A stretch of 64,000 nucleotides of DNA from Aurantiochytrium sp. KH105 (Eukaryota > Sar > Bigyra > Thraustochytrida > Thraustochytriidae), in contig BGKB01000024.1 of assembly GCA_003116975.1 (NCBI GenBank), positions 248,001-312,000 of the forward strand. The letters run 5' to 3'. This document shows, in pieces, positions 21,038 through 30,188 of the stretch. The notes under the pieces are model-generated. The model was not told where the DNA came from. It worked only from the letters and a program-made list of their open reading frames with translations, and made no database searches. A program made the translations under genes and the position numbers. Every line of letters begins with the position of its first letter. Position 1 is the stretch's first letter.

Positions 21038-21944
21038 TCGACCTCCTGAGATGAACATAAATAGATTTGTTGATTGTTATGCATGGTAGGCCAGTGCTCG
21101 CGTGTGATTTATCATCAGCGAGCGAGCGTGGTGAAGTGAAGAAATGTCGAAAGATGGCGTCGTGAGAGAGTCAAGTAGGCCTATCCTAATCAGGGCATTT
21201 ATTCACTGCGGCTTGCTTTCCTATGAAAGAGAGGATCTCAAAGGCGGTCGCGTCTGACTTTTGCAAGCGCCTTTTATTTATGTTAACGAACAAAGATGTG
21301 GTGAAACCAATTCACAGTTATTGAAACGGACGCTTTGCGTGCAGACGAATGACAGCAATCCCCATTTCCAACAACGAAGAAACCGGACTTTGAGATCTTT
21401 GCGAGCCACACAGACTCATGAATGTTCGACGCCTGCAATTGATTGGCTTCCGCTGCGAACCAGCGCATCTTATCAATGACCCACACGTTCAAGACTCCTC
21501 ACCAACAGACAGCATCGACTAGACTTGGCATGCTCGAAACCAAATGCTACCCTCGTCCTAGGTGCCAGCACTACAGCAACCAGCCACACCCATAAAGGCG
21601 CATGGCGCGGCCAAAGGCGATCTCGAACGTCTTCAACAACCTGCATACCCTCTTCGACGAAGAGCCCACTCGAACAGCCCGGAAGAGACCTATCGCAGCC
21701 GAGACGCGCAAACGGGGCGCGGCTTGGGCCACAAACTCAAGGCTGGCGCCGCGGCCGCTCGGGCGCCAGACGCGCGAGACCGCGCGAGGCCGCGCGAGAG
21801 CGAGGGCGTGTGCTGCGGCGGCGCGCGCGCGCGGGCGAGGGCGCGGGCGGCGGCCGCGGAAGACGGCCTGCGTCGAGCGGCGCGGCGACCCGGGCGCGGA
21901 GCGACCTCGACCTCGACCTCGCGTCGCGGGGAGCGAGGGCCACC
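21038..21944. other. spacer with SmD1 promoter and 5' UTR
   Basis: Contains a TAGGCCTAT word (21176-21184) 139 bases past the ROCO stop and a TATA-like ccataaaggc at ~21591. An ATG at 21602 opens a 191-codon frame in a different register that overlaps the SmD1 start; it becomes Arg-rich and is not taken as a gene. Confidence 0.5.
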
Positions 21945-22304
21945 ATGAAGCTCGTGCGCTTTCTTATGCGGCTCGTGAACGAGACGGTCATCATCGAACT
22001 CAAGAACGGGACCGTGGTGGCTGGGACCATCACTGGCGTGGATATGAGCATGAACACCCACCTCAAGTCCGTGAAAATGACCGTCAAGGGCCGCACGCCC
22101 GTCCTGCTCGACTCGCTCAGCATCCGAGGCAACACTATCCGCTACTATATCCTCCCCGACAGCCTGCAGCTGGATAACCTCCTCATCGACGACACTCCCA
22201 AGCAAAAACCTGCCCGCGCATCGGGCCCCGGCGGTCGGGGCGGCGGCGGTCGCGGCCGGGGTCGCGGCCGTGGTCGTGGCCGAGGCGGTCCAAGACGTTT
22301 CTAA
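21945..22304 (+). CDS. SNRPD1: small nuclear ribonucleoprotein Sm D1
   Basis: 119 aa from ATG 21945 (gccaccATGAAG) to TAA 22302-22304. It has the complete Sm fold: Sm1 motif ([16 protein letters not shown], with the DxxMNxHL-type loop seen as [11 protein letters not shown]) and Sm2 motif ([14 protein letters not shown]). The GR/RG-rich C-terminal tail (GRGRGRGRG then RRF) is typical of SmD1 and is normally the site of symmetric Arg dimethylation and SMN-type binding. SmD1 is part of the heptameric ring on U1, U2, U4 and U5 snRNAs in the spliceosome. Length and order match the family closely. It is intronless here. Confidence 0.96.
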   Translation: MKLVRFLMRLVNETVIIELKNGTVVAGTITGVDMSMNTHLKSVKMTVKGRTPVLLDSLSIRGNTIRYYILPDSLQLDNLLIDDTPKQKPARASGPGGRGGGGRGRGRGRGRGRGGPRRF

Positions 22305-22409
22305 ATCTTCGTTCTTCCCTTTCGCAATTCAATATGATGCACTTGCGCGAGCGGCAAGGATGTAGACCAATCATCAAACGGAAAGACGCGATACAGACTC
22401 ATTCTCTTT
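22305..22409. terminator. convergent 3' spacer, 105 bp
   Basis: SmD1 and the MBOAT fusion gene end tail to tail with only 105 bases between stops, so their 3' UTRs almost certainly overlap. No clear polyadenylation hexamer is seen. Confidence 0.4.
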
Positions 22410-25400
22410 TTACATTGACGAGGCATCATGAATGTAGAGGGCGAGGGCGCCCACGTTCGGGTGTTGGAACGCAATGTCGGGGGGTAAAGTCAAGTCAACG
22501 CCGCACTGCTGCAGACGTGCTTCGAGCCCAGCGGCAAATTGCACCGCTTCGAGGGACGAAAACGACGACTTGCCGCCATCGGCGCCCATGAGCACCTCGT
22601 CGAGTGACTTTTGCAAAACCTCTTCGTCCAATTGCCCTGCCTCTTCATGCCGAATGTCCCTAAGCTCATCAACACTCTGCAACTGTTTTTGCTCTTGTTC
22701 TTGCTCCTGATTTTGTTCATGTTCTTGCTCTTGCGCTTGCAAGACCTCCTGCTTGCTCGCAGCAAGAGTTCCGGCGACCATGATGCACTCTACAATGCTT
22801 GCATACGTGGGATCCAAAAGCAAGTCGCCAAAAGCCATGCCAGCATCTGTGTCCGTGGCGCTTTCCGAATCCTCGAAAAGAGCGAGGTCGGCTGCCCGTC
22901 CTTGAAATCGCGTCGCCCGAGCAAGCGTCGCGTCCTGCGCATTCACCAGCGCAGCGACGGCACGACGGCGAATCTTGCCGCTCGATGTCTTGGGCAAGAC
23001 GCCAGCATTGACAACAATCACCTCGAAAAGACTCACGCGCTGCTCGTTCAAGACATGCTTGTATGCCATCTGACATGCTCGCCGGACGACTGTCTCCCCT
23101 GATTGCCCCGCCTCGCGACGCAATTCGGCAACAAGAACGACTCCAGACTCGTTTGCAAAGGCAGCGGACGAACCGGGACGCAAGGCTTGGTGTGCTTGTT
23201 CCGCAGTAGATTCCACATCTTGCGGATAAATGTTGCGACCATCGACAATGATCAAATCTTTGCAGCGGCCGCAGATAAATAGCTCTCCGTTGCGCACAAA
23301 TCCCAAATCACCCGTGCGCAAAAATGTGTCTTCTCGGTCACCGGTTTCGGAAACGCCCTCCGGATCGGCCGTCGCGCACTGCGCTAAAAATACCTCTTTT
23401 GTGGCCTGCGGATTTGCCCAGTAGCCGTCCGCGACGCTAGGGCTTCGCAACCAGATTTCGCCCACGCGTTCTTCCAGGTGAGAAGACGTGTAGGCACGAC
23501 CCGTGCCGGGGTCAACAATTCGCACTTCAACGCCTTCGTACGCGTCACCACACCCCACGAGCACAACAGCTTCTTTGCTACTACTGCTGCTACTATTTTG
23601 GGTGCTGTCAGATCCAATGTTGCAGTCCGTGACCTCGACACGATGTTGTGCGAGCGCAGCTCTATTTACGCGCAGCAGCGTCGGCGGGCGAAAACTCGAT
23701 CGCCCAGAGACCATAATAGTATGTTCAGCAAGCCCGTAGCAGGGAAAGGCGGCGCTTCGAGAGAATCCGAAACGCTCAAAGGCATTGGCAAAGGCGTCAA
23801 GTGTCTGCGCGCGCACAGGCTCGCCGCCGTTACCTGCAATACGCCAGCAAGATAAATCGAGACCCGAAAGCGCCTCGCCTGCAGCCGCTGCGGCTCGTGC
23901 CTTGCGAGCGGCGTAGCCATACGCAAAGTTGGGTGCTGCTGAAAAGCTCGCTCTGTAGGTAGAGATGGCACGCACCCATAACAAAGGATCGCGCATGAAT
24001 GCGAGTGGCGAAAAGCTCACGAGGCGAATTCCCGCAAAGACTCCGCTCAAAATGCACACGACCAGCCCCAGGTCGTGATATTGTGGGCACCAATTTACAG
24101 CAGTTTCTCCGCGGCCAGTGCACCCAAACGCTAGCTGGTTCTGAAACCCTTGTTCCATAATGTTAGCATGTGTGATGCGGACACCCTTGGGGTTTCCGGT
24201 TGACCCAGACGTGTACTGAAGGTAAGCTACTGCGTTAGGATCGCTGGCCCACGCACACTCGGGCGGAAGACGAGCCTTTGTCACAGCACTGCGCCCGAAA
24301 AATCGCGGCCACCCCCTCTTTGGGCCCAGTCCCACACGATGCCATGAAATGGCGCGCGAGCTCGCAGATTCCGTGACAGGTGCCTTATTCCGAAGCTCGG
24401 ACCGCGAAAATGCAAACACTCCGAACAACAGCCTGAGCCCGAGCAGAATTGCTGCAGTGGCCAAAACGTATTCAAGCCAGTGCGTAAGTCCCGACGAATC
24501 TGTTTCGTCTTTCCACTCTGCGTCGGGAAGCCACACATTTTGCCGCTTCACCTTTTTGGTTGTGAGCTTGATGTATGACAAGAGAATACCGACGGCAAGA
24601 GGAATCACGACACCGGCCACTGCACAAGCCAATGCACATGTCCACTGCAAGACTTTCCATGCCTGTGCGGCACGCCTTGCGAGCAAGAACGTAGTATCCG
24701 AAAGAATGAGACGTGGCGAGCAGTCATTCACGACCCCTTGAAAAACTGCATCGCGCCCCGTCTCTCCTGGTTTGGGCGGGTACACGGGCACAGCGATTGC
24801 CCCGGCGTACAGACAAGCAAAGAAGGCGACGACAAATTCTAGCCCTGGGGCAAATACAAGCACCACGCGGTCTCCTGGTTTCACGCCGTACGACGTGACA
24901 AGGCTCCACGCAAGTTGTGCGGCGCCTGCTTGAAGTTCTCCAAAGCTCAGGGTGCATTCGTCTCGTCCTTTTCCATCAAGCCACACCATGGCTGATTCGC
25001 TGCCGTGTTCATTTGCCCTGAGTGTAAGCACTTGAGCAATCGTCTGTGCACGCGTGCGCATTTCCTGTGCTCGCTGGCGAGCTTGATTGCGCAATTCCCG
25101 ATGTGTATCGGCGGCATCAAGTCGCTTTGAGAAAGACTGCGTTGCGGAATGAGTCAAAGGATTAGATGAAGACAGGACGGGAGGAGCATGGGACGCACGA
25201 GCCAACGCACTTGCTTTGTTCTTGCCGGCTGGCGCTTGGGAAGCTTCGTGCTCATCCCAAAAATATACGCCGGCGCGAATGCTCATCAAGAAGAGAATGC
25301 TCCCCAAGAAAACGACGGTCGGTCTGGAAAGTACGGGCCCATCATTGCGTTCAAGATTGGAAATGCCAAAGTCGCGCGCAATGGTCTCGTTCACGCTTTC

Positions 25401-26981
25401 GTCAACGAAGGCGCGACCAAAGAGAACAAGCGTTCGACTCATCTCGAGCTGCTTGGCTTGAGGTGCTTTTAGATTGAGCCAAAACGCAAGGAGCGTGAAG
25501 ATGCGCGCAGACCAAGAAAGACTGACCAACAAAAGACGCGGTGGCAAGGGGATCGAGGCCAACCAGGTTTGCAAACGCGTCATCTCCAGCGCCTCCTGCT
25601 CAAGAAGCACGAGAACGGCATTGACGGCGGCAAACATGACCCAAGCGGGGAACATGCCGTGCCAGAAAGCCATAAAGACAAAGGTAGCTACGACGCCCCA
25701 GCGTCGGTGGAACTTGAAGACGTCGCATACAGGGCCATAGATGTTTCCAAGGAGCCAGATGTGAACGGAGGCATTCATGTTGCGCCACATGTCCCCGACC
25801 GAAGTATTACGGAACGCGCAGCGCGGGAAGTTATCCGTGACCTCGATGCCGTCGAGGAGCGCCCACAAGCGGAAATACCTCCAGGTAAGTAGCATACGCA
25901 TGTAGGCCGAGAGAAAAAGCACCAGCATCGCGGCCGCAGTCTCGCACGAGCGCATTTGCTTGTGGACGTGGCGATGTGTGAACATGGATGCGAACCAGTG
26001 ATGGTCCAAGAATTCGCGAACGAGAACGGCGGAGACCAGCTTTCCTGCAAGAATAAAGCTCTTGCGCCACGGCACGGGAGCCACGCGCAGACGACCGTTG
26101 ATCACACGATAACGACGTTGCGTCTGGATGCAGAAAGCACGATATCCAATGATTGGCCCTTGCCATACAAGCGGGGCATACATGGCATATCGCAGCACGG
26201 CGAGCCATTCTGGAAGCAAAGGAGCTTTGCGTCGTTTGCCTTGAAGGACTTCCTTTGGGGATGGCGCAGCTCCTCCGGCTCCCCGAAGGAGTTCGCTCGT
26301 TGCAAAGTCAATGACACGAAAGAGCACGAAGCGCATGTTCGAGTGCCATTGGAGCCCGCCGGGGCCAAGATCGAAAAGCTTAAGAAATCGCACAAAGGGG
26401 TGTATTGAGGCAAGCGTCTCGTAGTGGCGTGTGGCGTCGTACACGTAGTCCTGAACTTGCCTTGAATTCAGGACGAGGCCGATATTGAGGGCCCAGACAG
26501 TCGCCAATGCGGCGACACGCACTTTGTGGGAAGAAGCGCTGCGTCCAGCGACTACGATCACGTAGTTAATCATAGTTTGGGCGGCCACAATCCAAAAGAA
26601 GAAGCCGTAGAGCTTCCACAGAAATACTGTGGAAAGGATAATGTCCAGGACGGCGTGGATGCGCACGGCCCATCGCGCGCTCACCTTTGTGGACCAGCGA
26701 AGCAAGATAAGGTCAACACCGCGCGAGATGGCGAGGAAGATGACAAGTGTGCCAAAGATCTCTGTGAAATGGGATCGCCACCAACGATGCTGGGGGTCTT
26801 GATCGTCCCGAACTCTCGCTTGTGTTGAAAAGGCCGTCAGAGGCATCCATGCGGGGCTCGTGCCTGGAATCTTGACCATATCATGGTACATGGCGCTGCG
26901 TTCCCCAAGCTCTTGCAGCGGACCTACCAGGAGCCCCAAGGCAACTGCTGTGAAGGTCGCTGCGAGCTGCAACGACGACAT
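22410..26981 (-). CDS. MBOAT acyltransferase - fatty-acyl-AMP ligase - acyl carrier fusion
   Basis: 1523 aa; start at the first ATG (26981-26979), TAA 22412-22410. Residues ~1-575 are multi-membrane-spanning with the MBOAT signature: RNMNASVHIWL and then FWHG, whose His441 is the expected catalytic residue. Residues ~645-1345 are an adenylate-forming domain of FAAL type: YTSGSTGNPKGV (~923), CPQYHDLGLV, WRIAGNGGEPVR, YGLAEH, RTGDLG, and the A10 motif KTSSGKIRR with Lys1336. A ~145-residue stretch between the first core motif and YTSGSTG carries two membrane helices (~781-804 and ~837-856), so the ligase is stapled to the membrane. A Gln/Glu-rich linker (~1415-1435) leads to a carrier domain (~1449-1520), with SSLEAVQF in place of DSL. 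Expected chemistry: activate a fatty acid, load the carrier, transfer to a membrane or lumenal acceptor. The acceptor is unknown. Confidence 0.87.
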   Translation of the reverse strand: MSSLQLAATFTAVALGLLVGPLQELGERSAMYHDMVKIPGTSPAWMPLTAFSTQARVRDDQDPQHRWWRSHFTEIFGTLVIFLAISRGVDLILLRWSTKVSARWAVRIHAVLDIILSTVFLWKLYGFFFWIVAAQTMINYVIVVAGRSASSHKVRVAALATVWALNIGLVLNSRQVQDYVYDATRHYETLASIHPFVRFLKLFDLGPGGLQWHSNMRFVLFRVIDFATSELLRGAGGAAPSPKEVLQGKRRKAPLLPEWLAVLRYAMYAPLVWQGPIIGYRAFCIQTQRRYRVINGRLRVAPVPWRKSFILAGKLVSAVLVREFLDHHWFASMFTHRHVHKQMRSCETAAAMLVLFLSAYMRMLLTWRYFRLWALLDGIEVTDNFPRCAFRNTSVGDMWRNMNASVHIWLLGNIYGPVCDVFKFHRRWGVVATFVFMAFWHGMFPAWVMFAAVNAVLVLLEQEALEMTRLQTWLASIPLPPRLLLVSLSWSARIFTLLAFWLNLKAPQAKQLEMSRTLVLFGRAFVDESVNETIARDFGISNLERNDGPVLSRPTVVFLGSILFLMSIRAGVYFWDEHEASQAPAGKNKASALARASHAPPVLSSSNPLTHSATQSFSKRLDAADTHRELRNQARQRAQEMRTRAQTIAQVLTLRANEHGSESAMVWLDGKGRDECTLSFGELQAGAAQLAWSLVTSYGVKPGDRVVLVFAPGLEFVVAFFACLYAGAIAVPVYPPKPGETGRDAVFQGVVNDCSPRLILSDTTFLLARRAAQAWKVLQWTCALACAVAGVVIPLAVGILLSYIKLTTKKVKRQNVWLPDAEWKDETDSSGLTHWLEYVLATAAILLGLRLLFGVFAFSRSELRNKAPVTESASSRAISWHRVGLGPKRGWPRFFGRSAVTKARLPPECAWASDPNAVAYLQYTSGSTGNPKGVRITHANIMEQGFQNQLAFGCTGRGETAVNWCPQYHDLGLVVCILSGVFAGIRLVSFSPLAFMRDPLLWVRAISTYRASFSAAPNFAYGYAARKARAAAAAGEALSGLDLSCWRIAGNGGEPVRAQTLDAFANAFERFGFSRSAAFPCYGLAEHTIMVSGRSSFRPPTLLRVNRAALAQHRVEVTDCNIGSDSTQNSSSSSSKEAVVLVGCGDAYEGVEVRIVDPGTGRAYTSSHLEERVGEIWLRSPSVADGYWANPQATKEVFLAQCATADPEGVSETGDREDTFLRTGDLGFVRNGELFICGRCKDLIIVDGRNIYPQDVESTAEQAHQALRPGSSAAFANESGVVLVAELRREAGQSGETVVRRACQMAYKHVLNEQRVSLFEVIVVNAGVLPKTSSGKIRRRAVAALVNAQDATLARATRFQGRAADLALFEDSESATDTDAGMAFGDLLLDPTYASIVECIMVAGTLAASKQEVLQAQEQEHEQNQEQEQEQKQLQSVDELRDIRHEEAGQLDEEVLQKSLDEVLMGADGGKSSFSSLEAVQFAAGLEARLQQCGVDLTLPPDIAFQHPNVGALALYIHDASSM

Positions 26982-28252
26982 TGCCTTTGCTCGTGCCACC
27001 TGGCCAAGGGATTCTTGCGCCCAGAGTTTGCGACCTGATGACCAGACTTTTGAGAAAATTCAAGAGAGCGCGTCTCCAGCGCTGCGCGCCGCCAGAGCCC
27101 GTGTCCACCCTCCTCCACCCCCTCCCCCCTCCCCTCTTCCTCGACGCCGCCTCCCCGCGCACAATGCCTCTCCCTGCCCGACCGATTTGCACCGTTTTGG
27201 AGCGAGATGCGCCGCGCCCTGGCTGCCCCCCGGCCCTCCCTCTTTCCCCGCCCCGCGGGGGGGGGGCATCCGGCACGTCCCTCCTACTCCCGCGCTTTCC
27301 CCTAGCTGCGGCCTAGACCCGCGACAACCAGTTATATCCTAGAAGGTATAGCCGAGGATATACCGTGTTTCCTGGGTGCACCAGGCCGGGCGGAGAAGTA
27401 AGTACGGCAAGTGCGCTATCGCGCGGCGGCGCAGTGTGGCGGCGGCCATAGCCCACTGTGCGCCGGCGGCGGCAAGTGCAACATAATCCAGTCTGCGCCC
27501 TGCCCGCGTCGCGGCGGCGGCAAAGCCCAAGCCGCGAGCGCGAGCCCGAGCCCGCCCGAGCCGCCCGCGCCAGCGCGCCCGCGAGCCCCGGCCTCGAGCG
27601 AGCGCGCGCGCTCACGCGCTCACGCGCCCACGCGCGAACCCGCGCCCTGGCTGCCTGCGCGGCCTGCCCCGCGTCGGCGGCGCGAGCCTGGCATCGATCG
27701 CGCGACGACGAGCCGCGGCGCGTGCCCTCCATTCCATCCCATCCCATCCCATCCATCCCATCCTCGCTCGCGGCCTCCGTCCCGTCCGTCCTCGAGCCGT
27801 CCCGGCGCGGAGCCCGACGGAGCTCGCGCTCGCAGCCGCCGCGCCCGCGCAGGCCGCGTCGCCTCGCCGCCTCGCAGCGGCCGCGCGAGTCGTGCACACG
27901 ACGCGACACGCGCGCAGGCAGAGAGGGAGAAAGAGAGGCCGCGCCTCCTCGCCTCGCCGCGCCCGCCTCCGCGCACGTGCGTGCACGCGCGGAGCAGGCA
28001 GCGCGCGGCACGTGCAGACGCCGAGCCCCGCGCGGCGCCGCTGCGGCGAGGCCGGCCGGCCGGAGACGCGCGCAGCGCTCGGCGCGCGGCGCCTGCCTGG
28101 CGGGCCCCTGGGTCGGAGATCGAGACCGAGATCGCGCGCACGGAGAGAGAAGGAGCAGAAGCGGGCGGGCGGGCGAGCGGGGGACCCCGACGCCGACGGG
28201 ACGCGCGGACGCGTGCTAGCTAGCTAGCTAGCTTGCTTGCGTGCTTGCTTGC

Positions 28253-28294
<42 letters not shown>

Positions 28295-28451
28295 GCGCCG
28301 TCCGCATACCCGGCGTGGACAGCGAGCAGGCAGGCGGCGCAGGCCGACAGCCGCGCGAGGTCGTGCACACGCGCGCACACGTACGGACGGACACGGCGCA
28401 GGCCGCGGGCAAGCGGAGGTCGAAGGAGGCCGAGAGGGGGAGAAGGAGACG
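26982..28451. promoter_or_regulatory. 1.5-kb divergent intergenic region
   Basis: Separates the divergently transcribed MBOAT fusion and PAK-type kinase genes, so it must hold both promoters. Most of it is extremely GC-rich. An inverted repeat lies at ~27330-27362 (TATATCCT with AGGATATA, and inside it GGTATA with TATACC). A (GCTA)n-(GCTT)n-(GCGT)n microsatellite at 28214-28292 lies in the kinase 5' UTR. No ORF is credible. Confidence 0.5.
28214..28292. repeat. compound (GCTA)n/(GCTT)n/(GCGT)n microsatellite
   Basis: Tandem tetranucleotides that shift from gcta to gctt/gcgt and end as pure gcgt repeats, 160 bases before the kinase ATG. Confidence 0.9.
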
Positions 28452-29774
28452 ATGAGCGGGCGCACAGACGAGTACGACGAGGAGGATAGCTACGACGGCG
28501 AGGCAGAGTCGCAACGCAGCTCGTCGTCGGCGAGACTCAAGGCCCTGCGAAAGAGGTCCATCAAGCTCAAGTTCAGAGTGCCCAAGAGCCTCGAACACGG
28601 CTGGGGCAAGGCGCAAGGCCTCTTTCGGCAGAGCACCACAGATGGGCCCAAGGAAATCGGGACCCCGTTCAACTTTCAGAAACACGACCACGTCGAGGTG
28701 GACCCGAAGAGTGAAACCGGCTTCAAGGGCCTCCCCACGGAGTGGGAGGACGTCTTGAAAACGAGCGGAATCACCAAGGACGATGTCCAGGAAAACCCAG
28801 AGGTCGTTCTGGATGTGCTCCGCTTCCACTTCCAAGGGCCCAAGCCGCAGCTTCCGAGCAAGTCCGTGCTCAAGGCGCTCATGATGGAGAAATGGGAAAT
28901 CAAGACGATGGACCCGAACAAGATGTTCCGCAAAGAAAAGAAACTAGGCGAGGGCGCCGGTGGTGTCGTCTACAAGGTCACGGATCTTCGCACGGGCGAG
29001 ATCAAGGCCGTGAAAATTGCCCCCATGGACGAGCTCGTGTACATTAAGCAGGAGATCGCTATTCACGCCATGGCAGAGCACGCCAACGTCGTCCAGTATG
29101 GCGAGGCCATTGCTTGGCAAGAGTCCATTTGGATTTCCATGGAGTATATCGACGGCGGCAACCTCTACGACCTCGTCGGGGACAAATTGCCCAAGTGGCC
29201 CGAGCCGCTCATGGCCTACGTGTGCCAGCAAATTCTCATCGCGTTGGCGCATATGCACCGCAAACACCTGCTGCATCGCGACATCAAGAGTGATAACGTG
29301 CTGGTTGGCTACAACGGCATCGTCAAACTCGCCGATTTCGGCTTTGCCATTGCCGTCACGCGCGAAGAGTCCAAGCGCAAGAGTCTCGTCGGCACCCCGT
29401 ACTGGATGGCGCCCGAGGTGATCAAGCAGCAAGACTACGACGCCAAGGTTGATGTTTGGAGTTTGGGAATCACTGCCATGGAGCTTGCCGAGGGAGATCC
29501 GCCTTTCATGGACGAGGTCCCCCATCGCGCGCTCATGCTCATTGCCTCGCAAAAGGAAGGTCCCAAGCTGAAGAAGCCGAATCGCTGGAGTGAAGAGTAC
29601 AACACCTTTCTCGCGCGTTGCTTGGCCAAGGATCCTGCTGAACGCTGGAGCAGCGAGCAGCTCTTGCTTGAAGACGAGTTCATCAAGACTGCCGCGACTC
29701 GGGCCGAGTTTTCCACCTGGGCCACCCAGATTCTCAACGGCAAGAAGAAAGGTAGCAAGAAGGCAGACCCATAA
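28452..29774 (+). CDS. p21-activated (PAK/STE20) protein kinase with CRIB domain
   Basis: 440 aa; ATG 28452, TAA 29772-29774. A basic patch (KALRKRSIKLKFR, 30-42) precedes a CRIB/PBD motif (IGTPFNFQKHDHVEVD, 69-84, then FKGLPTEWEDVLKTSGI). The kinase domain (~159-411) is complete: GEGAGG loop, Lys188 (VK), HRDIKSDN (275-282), DFG (295-297), GTPYWMAPE (314-322). The GTPYWMAPE and DIKSDN strings are typical of the STE20/PAK group. PAKs bind active Rac/Cdc42 through CRIB and control actin and MAPK signalling; the basic patch probably aids membrane binding. It lacks the long Pro-rich N-terminus of animal PAKs and no PH domain is present. Confidence 0.93.
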   Translation: MSGRTDEYDEEDSYDGEAESQRSSSSARLKALRKRSIKLKFRVPKSLEHGWGKAQGLFRQSTTDGPKEIGTPFNFQKHDHVEVDPKSETGFKGLPTEWEDVLKTSGITKDDVQENPEVVLDVLRFHFQGPKPQLPSKSVLKALMMEKWEIKTMDPNKMFRKEKKLGEGAGGVVYKVTDLRTGEIKAVKIAPMDELVYIKQEIAIHAMAEHANVVQYGEAIAWQESIWISMEYIDGGNLYDLVGDKLPKWPEPLMAYVCQQILIALAHMHRKHLLHRDIKSDNVLVGYNGIVKLADFGFAIAVTREESKRKSLVGTPYWMAPEVIKQQDYDAKVDVWSLGITAMELAEGDPPFMDEVPHRALMLIASQKEGPKLKKPNRWSEEYNTFLARCLAKDPAERWSSEQLLLEDEFIKTAATRAEFSTWATQILNGKKKGSKKADP

Positions 29775-30188
29775 GCAGCACCGTATCTGGTGACGTGCGA
29801 GTGTGGTGGGCCTTTCTTTTCTCTTTTTCTTTCTTCGTTTACCTCTTCCTTCGTACGCCGTGTTTTCCTACTTGCCTGTTCCGAGTCTGCGTTCTGTGTT
29901 TCCATCTCTACATGACCATTCAAGCCAGCTTGCGCAATCCTTTTCCCTACACGCATGAAAATCGAACAGGCGGGCCAGCATCTTGGGCCTCTCCATCAAT
30001 CCAATTAGCTACCTACCATTCGTTTCCAAATTTATAATCATTTTGCTAACTTTGCGTTTTTCTGTTTGCTGAGTGAACAACATCGAGGGGCAAATAAAAA
30101 TCTGAAAAGGGGGGGAAAGTCGATTTCGTGGAAACCAGACAATCACAACTCTTTGTCAAATTTTGGCTTTCTCCGTTTGAAGCCGGGT
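29775..30188. other. convergent 3' spacer
   Basis: 414 bases between the stops of the kinase (+) and the nucleotidase (-). Pyrimidine-rich after the kinase stop, then AT-rich around 30030-30070. No gene is seen. Confidence 0.5.
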
